A DNA stretch of 64,000 bases from Caenimonas sedimenti (GTDB lineage Bacteria; Pseudomonadota; Gammaproteobacteria; Burkholderiales; Burkholderiaceae_C), in the NCBI RefSeq assembly GCF_007833165.1, contig NZ_VOBQ01000008.1, positions 346,445-410,444 on the forward strand, read 5' to 3'. The translations under genes were made by a program, and so were the position numbers. Below are positions 60,464-64,000 of the stretch, one piece after another (the first letter of the stretch is position 1; each line of letters starts with the position of its first letter). The notes beneath the pieces were generated by a model. The model was not told the origin of the DNA and ran no database searches. It worked only from the letters and a program-made list of their open reading frames with translations.

Positions 60464-60706
60464 ATGGCCATTCCGAAGTACACCCTGGACTACGACAAGA
60501 AAGAGGACGACTGGAAGTTGAGCAAGCAAGGCACCGGCCAGGTCGTCGAACGCTTCGAGACCAAGCAGGTAGCCACCAAGGGCGGCGTCCTCGAAAAGGC
60601 CGTGGGGCCTGGCGGCGGCTCGGTGCGTATCAAGACCAAGGAGCACGTGATCCAGGAAGAGCGCACCTACCCGGGCAAGGCGGACCCGAAGCGGTCGAAG
60701 GGATGA
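60464..60706 (+). CDS. DUF2188-like small protein
   Basis: An 80-residue protein with an AAGGAG site before the ATG. YTLDYDKKEDDWKLSKQGTG, then SVRIKTKEHVIQEERTYPGK and ADPKRSKG matches the layout of DUF2188 proteins, which end in a similar Y-x-x-D-P-x-R-S-x-G motif. It is the third gene of the ATPase-protease operon. Role unknown; a substrate or inhibitor of the protease is possible. Confidence 0.7.
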   Translation: MAIPKYTLDYDKKEDDWKLSKQGTGQVVERFETKQVATKGGVLEKAVGPGGGSVRIKTKEHVIQEERTYPGKADPKRSKG

Positions 60707-60754
60707 TGCGTCGCGACGTTCCTTGCGGACCCAACAAATGGGAGGAGGGGGCGC

Positions 60755-61549
60755 ATGGCTGATTCAATCGCGATGAGCGACTGGCTGGCTGCGGCCGAAG
60801 AATCCATTCAGGACACTTTGAGAGAGTGCCGGGAGGGAGAGGACCAAGGCTCATGGTACGAAAACTACGTCACCACGCGCCTGCTGCTTTCCATCGGAGG
60901 GTGTGGAACATTGATGACTTGGGGTGAACGCCCCATCGCGTGGAACGCATCCAAGCTCTCCGGCGTTCCTGAGCATGACCACGGCGATGTCTGCGTCTTG
61001 GTGCGCACCTGGATCGCTGAAAAAGTGTTCGTCGACGGCGTAGCGTTCTACGAAGCAAAGAGGCAGTACTTTGACCAGGAGGGCAAGGCTCGCGGTTTCA
61101 TGGCGCTCGCGCCTGAACAGATTCAGCGCATAGCCGCAAACTCCGCTACCGCCAGAGTTCTACTCTACGACTGGGACGGCACGCGAGATCGAGGCCATGT
61201 CGGCTCGGTGGCCGCGCAAATTGCGCTAGGAGCCGTTGCTGCAGGACTTGCCGGCGGGCGCTTGTTGATGCACCTGACGCGCCCCTGGATCTCCGACTTG
61301 GGCAACGTGCTGCGCGGCTTTGACTTGGACCACCGTCCGGAGGCAGTTTCGACAGCCAAGGGCTCCGGAAAGCTGGCGGCTCCACCTATGTTCTTTCTCA
61401 ATGTAGCAACCGCCTTGCCGGGCCTTCAACCGAAGCTGGCGGAGGTGGATTTGACCCGGTATACGTTATTCGTCGGCGAACCTGCTGTGCCGCCAAAGCA
61501 GCAGCCAACGGTCCAGCGTCGTCGGGAAGACCCTGGCCTTTCGCGGTAG
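60755..61549 (+). CDS. Hypothetical protein with PD-(D/E)XK-like motif
   Basis: A 264-residue protein with a GGAGG site before the ATG. DHGDVCVLVRTWIAEKVFVD followed by GVAFYEAKRQYF has the D ... E-x-K spacing of PD-(D/E)XK nucleases, and WYENYVTTRLLLSIGG is a plausible N-terminal helix with a glutamate. A G/A-rich helix (IALGAVAAGLAGGRLLMH) follows. No named family. It ends the operon. Confidence 0.6.
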   Translation: MADSIAMSDWLAAAEESIQDTLRECREGEDQGSWYENYVTTRLLLSIGGCGTLMTWGERPIAWNASKLSGVPEHDHGDVCVLVRTWIAEKVFVDGVAFYEAKRQYFDQEGKARGFMALAPEQIQRIAANSATARVLLYDWDGTRDRGHVGSVAAQIALGAVAAGLAGGRLLMHLTRPWISDLGNVLRGFDLDHRPEAVSTAKGSGKLAAPPMFFLNVATALPGLQPKLAEVDLTRYTLFVGEPAVPPKQQPTVQRRREDPGLSR

Positions 61550-61561
61550 ATCTGCGGGCCA

Positions 61562-61603
61562 GAAAAAAGGGCCGGTGCAAGGGTCTCCCCTCACACCGGC
61601 CCT
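61562..61603 (-). terminator. Terminator of the small peptide gene
   Basis: AGGGCCGGTG (61568-61577) pairs perfectly with CACCGGCCCT (61594-61603); on the minus strand TTTTTTCT follows. It lies 14 bases after the peptide stop and also faces the end of the rightward operon. Confidence 0.8.
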
Positions 61604-61617
61604 GTACTACTACGCCG

Positions 61618-61716
61618 TTACACCAGTGGCAACAGCGGCGCGACCTCATGGATGATGGCCGCGATCGCGGTCAACAACTGGGCGAGCGCCATCAGAAAAG
61701 CGGTAAAGCGATCCAA
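61618..61716 (-). CDS. Small amphipathic hydrophobic peptide, 32 residues
   Basis: TTG at 61716 is preceded by AAAAGGAGGCCACC, a very strong ribosome site, and the frame ends in TAA at 61618 just before a strong terminator. The peptide, (M)DRFTAFLMALAQLLTAIAA followed by a short IHEVAPLLPLV end, is one hydrophobic helix with few charges. Its own terminator and strong ribosome site argue that it is a real gene. It resembles type I toxin or signalling peptides; function is untested. Confidence 0.6.
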   Translation of the reverse strand: MDRFTAFLMALAQLLTAIAAIIHEVAPLLPLV

Positions 61717-62546
61717 GGTGGCCTCCTTTTCTTCTATAGGGGATTCGTCTGTCCCCCTTGTTATCCACTCGCCGTGACGCCGGGCGCACTTCGCCGCGGG
61801 GCCCCCGGTCGCTCGACTTGAGGTCGCATGCGGGTGCTGGGCGAGGGTGAAGAATTGTCGGGCGAACGCCGCAACCACGCAATTTGTGCTCGCCGCTCGG
61901 GAGCAAACAATCGGGAAAATCGGTGGCGCACCGCAGTTCCCTCGGCGGCAGCAAAATCGGCGCGCGTCGGCTAGGCGGCAGTAGTTGACGCTTGCGGTCG
62001 CCTTGACGGCAGCAAGCTTGGCGCGCTGTCGCGGCGTCGGAAGTAACTCCAGCACGCACCTTGATCGCAGTCACTCAGGTCCGCCGTCGGCGGAGACGGC
62101 ATGAACTTCAGCACTCTGCCGCAGTTTTCGCGACGAAAACGCCATCCGGAATAGGTCTACTTCCGCGATGCAGACCAGAGTTGCTGCCGTCGGGCATCAA
62201 AGGCCACAGACCGTCCGGCGGTGCTGTACGACTGCAGTGAAAGTGTTCAGGTCGAAAGCTAGCTAAGTTACTGATTCCAAAGAACTTTTTGACTTTAGCT
62301 GGCGTGTGTGCCTCCCAAGAGAGCGGCAGACGACCCGACCAGCATTCGCCAAAAATCAGTCTGGCTGACCACCATTTGACCAAAGGCATCTCAGTCTCGC
62401 CAACATTTGGACAGAACAAGCATTGCTCGCTGAGCGCCCCGGTGGGTGACGATGCGGAGGCTACGAAGACATTAGGCCATCGTCGGTTGAGTCATCGCCG
62501 CGACCGGACGTTTTTCCAGTGGCGGGTGCGCGCGGCATTCGCCGCA
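61717..62546. other. Gene-free stretch with degenerate repeats
   Basis: No convincing gene. GGCGGCAGCAAAATCGGCGC (near 61949) and GACGGCAGCAAGCTTGGCGC (near 62006) are related and may be remnants of a repeat. Codon-like structure is weak on both strands. The 103-codon minus-strand frame at 62108-62419 has an unusual composition and no ribosome site. Confidence 0.4.
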
Positions 62547-63746
62547 TCAAGAATGGGCCGCGTCTTCGATTCTGGATTCACCAAGACCCTGGAACCAGGT
62601 TCGCGGCACTCGGGCATTCGGTCGCGCCGTCGGACGACCTGGTTTGCGCAGAATCCATTGAGAGAACTCTGGAAGGTATGCCAACAGTTTCGGCATGTTG
62701 ACAACCATCGTTTTCGGAGCATCCCGCCACGGAAATCGCAAGGTTGGCGCGGATCGTGCCCAACGATGCAAGCGTGCACGCCTGCGCGACGTCGAGGCGG
62801 GCGAGCAAATTTCTTTGAGCTCCTCACCAAATTCACCTCTCAGCACGCTTGCCATGGTGTTCTCTCGAGGAAACCAGGTGAGCTCATGTTCGTCCGGCGC
62901 CATCCAGGCGGCCATTCCCACAGCATTGAGACAGGCAGATGCGTAGGCGATTTCGAGCGCGTCCACGTGAAGACCTCCCAGCGGGAAGATGTGCTCAGAA
63001 CAGTACCGCGTCAGCGCCGTGCCGATGCCTCGATCATGAAGCTCCACGGCAAGCATGACCAATGAGTGACACGCGCGCTCGGCCATCAACTGTGCCGATT
63101 CAGGTTTGTTGGCCTCGTGGAAATGCCGTAGGAGAACGATGCAGCCGGACAGGTAGGGCAGTGAAGCTTGGCGCGTCTCAGCAAGACCACCTATCCATCC
63201 CGTGTGCAGCATGGCTTGCAAATGTCCGAGGTTCTCGACAGGATGCGCATCGAGCAACCGCTGCTCCATGCCTGCTATGGGGCGGTCCACCAACAGTGCA
63301 AGCCAAAGCGATTGGAAAAGATCGGCCTTGAGCGACCAATTGGGGCGCTTATCCCGCCACTCGTCTGGCCGCACGTCTCCGATGCGATCGTCCAGCATGG
63401 AAAGCGTTCTGTCAGTGGGCATGTGCGCGCCACGCTTCAGACTACGCGCGCAGCCCTTCGTCTTGCCCAAGGGTTGCGGCGTGTTCCAAGTGGACTCGAA
63501 AAATCTCTCGACCTGCGCGACGCCGCCGCGGCGGCCGACCTGACGGAGCAATCCATAAAGGCTCAAGGCCTGCAGTCTCTTCACCTGCTGCCACCGCTCC
63601 AACTCCGACGACGCCGGGGCCTTCAGGTTCTCCTCCACCATCGACTTGCACAGCTCGGCAGTGGATGCCATGGTTCGCCTTAGCACAGGCATTGGCGATT
63701 GTCTATGCGGTAATTTCTTTGCCAGTTTTACCGCGTAGCTCTCCAT
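62547..63746 (-). CDS. Hypothetical helical protein
   Basis: A 399-residue protein of unknown family. ATG at 63746 has GAGG eight bases upstream (an ATG six codons earlier is less good). It is helical throughout (LYGLLRQVGRRGGVAQVERF, GLAETRQASLPYLSGCIVLL) with repeated histidines (HSLVMLAVELHDRGI). The last 70 residues turn arginine/proline-rich and may have been changed by a frameshift. It is divergent from the partial gene at the window end. Confidence 0.5.
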   Translation of the reverse strand: MESYAVKLAKKLPHRQSPMPVLRRTMASTAELCKSMVEENLKAPASSELERWQQVKRLQALSLYGLLRQVGRRGGVAQVERFFESTWNTPQPLGKTKGCARSLKRGAHMPTDRTLSMLDDRIGDVRPDEWRDKRPNWSLKADLFQSLWLALLVDRPIAGMEQRLLDAHPVENLGHLQAMLHTGWIGGLAETRQASLPYLSGCIVLLRHFHEANKPESAQLMAERACHSLVMLAVELHDRGIGTALTRYCSEHIFPLGGLHVDALEIAYASACLNAVGMAAWMAPDEHELTWFPRENTMASVLRGEFGEELKEICSPASTSRRRARLHRWARSAPTLRFPWRDAPKTMVVNMPKLLAYLPEFSQWILRKPGRPTARPNARVPRTWFQGLGESRIEDAAHS

Positions 63747-63770
63747 CGGGGTGGCCTCTAGCATCCAGGC

Positions 63771-64000
63771 GTGTCCTCAGGTCACCCGGCGAAACCAGAC
63801 TCGAGTCTTGAGTACGCGAATCTTGCGGCTCGACTCGAAGAGGACCTGTTCGCGCGGCACGGACCCATGATCGGCGGAGCCGCATTGCATGCTGCCCTGG
63901 GATATCCGTCCGCCACCGCTTTCCGGATGGCTCTGGCCCGGGACCGAGTGCCGATCCCCGTGTTTCCCTTGGACCATCGTCGGGGGAAATTCGCGTTGGT
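63771..64000 (+). CDS. Partial DNA-binding-type protein at window end
   Basis: The frame starts GTG at 63771 and runs off the edge: VSSGHPAKPDSS, LEYANLAARLEEDLF, then MIGGAALHAALGYPSATAFR and MALARDRVPIPVFPLDHRRG. The order of a winged-helix-like segment and basic wing resembles AlpA/excisionase-like plasmid regulators. The ribosome site is weak and an internal start is possible. Only 76 codons are seen, so the call is tentative. Confidence 0.5.
   Translation, partial: MSSGHPAKPDSSLEYANLAARLEEDLFARHGPMIGGAALHAALGYPSATAFRMALARDRVPIPVFPLDHRRGKFAL

Noticed and set aside
62108..62419. 103-residue leftward protein
   Set aside because: It has no ribosome site, unusual composition and no recognisable domain; treated as part of a gene-free stretch.
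1..64000. tRNA, rRNA or complete insertion sequences
   Set aside because: I saw no cloverleaf-like tRNA sequence, no rRNA and no transposase gene; the mobile features are recombinases only.

Overview
The window is GC-rich (I judge above 60%) and looks like a large piece of a plasmid or megaplasmid from a betaproteobacterium, most likely Burkholderiales. The reasons are a Rep_3-type initiator with iterons, a ParA/ParB pair with parS-like palindromes, a PRTRC cassette (a plasmid-borne gene set common in Burkholderiales), and no rRNA, tRNA or ribosomal protein genes. This host assignment is inference from gene content.

Backbone, 1-28.8 kb. A leftward operon (4984 to 1) encodes an unknown protein, a CobS/MoxR-like AAA ATPase, a possible WGR-domain protein, a membrane protein, an SSB-like protein and the start of a class II ribonucleotide reductase. 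Rightward genes at 6-9 kb include a UvrD-like helicase. From 21.1 to 9.2 kb a long leftward gene train, often with 4-base ATGA/GTGA overlaps, carries a transfer-type block (RDF-like, PilP/TraP-like, bactofilin-like, TraB/Lnt-like) followed by the PRTRC cassette ParB-E-C-F-B-A-ThiF. Within PRTRC, C is ubiquitin-like, B is E2-like, A is a JAMM protease and ThiF is E1-like. A RecE-like nuclease, the initiator with its iteron origin, parA-parB and five parS-like sites follow at 21.2-27.1 kb.

Accessory region, about 28.9-61.7 kb. It starts with a three-gene cassette around a very large tyrosine recombinase. Next come an AbiE-like toxin-antitoxin pair, a phospholipase-D-family protein, a decayed gene and a HipBA-like pair. 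A seven-gene block (42.8-50.4 kb) follows: a sigma-like factor, a small protein, an ImmA/IrrE protease fused to an SF1 helicase, and then a tandem ubiquitin-like protein, an E2-like protein, a JAMM protease and an E1-like enzyme. The last four match the order of Bil (bacterial ISG15-like) antiphage systems. The region continues with a CoiA-like nuclease, a GIY-YIG protein, an LRAT-like protein, an exonuclease VII-like pair whose small subunit ends in an SSB-type acidic tail, a broken integrase, and an AAA ATPase/subtilisin/DUF2188-like/PD-(D/E)XK operon behind repeated TGGAACATTTT sites. A small hydrophobic peptide gene with its own terminator and two genes of unknown role close the window.

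The most notable feature is that one replicon carries two separate, complete-looking ubiquitin-like conjugation sets (PRTRC and Bil-like). One of them sits directly behind a sigma factor and a protease-helicase fusion that I do not recognise as a described combination.
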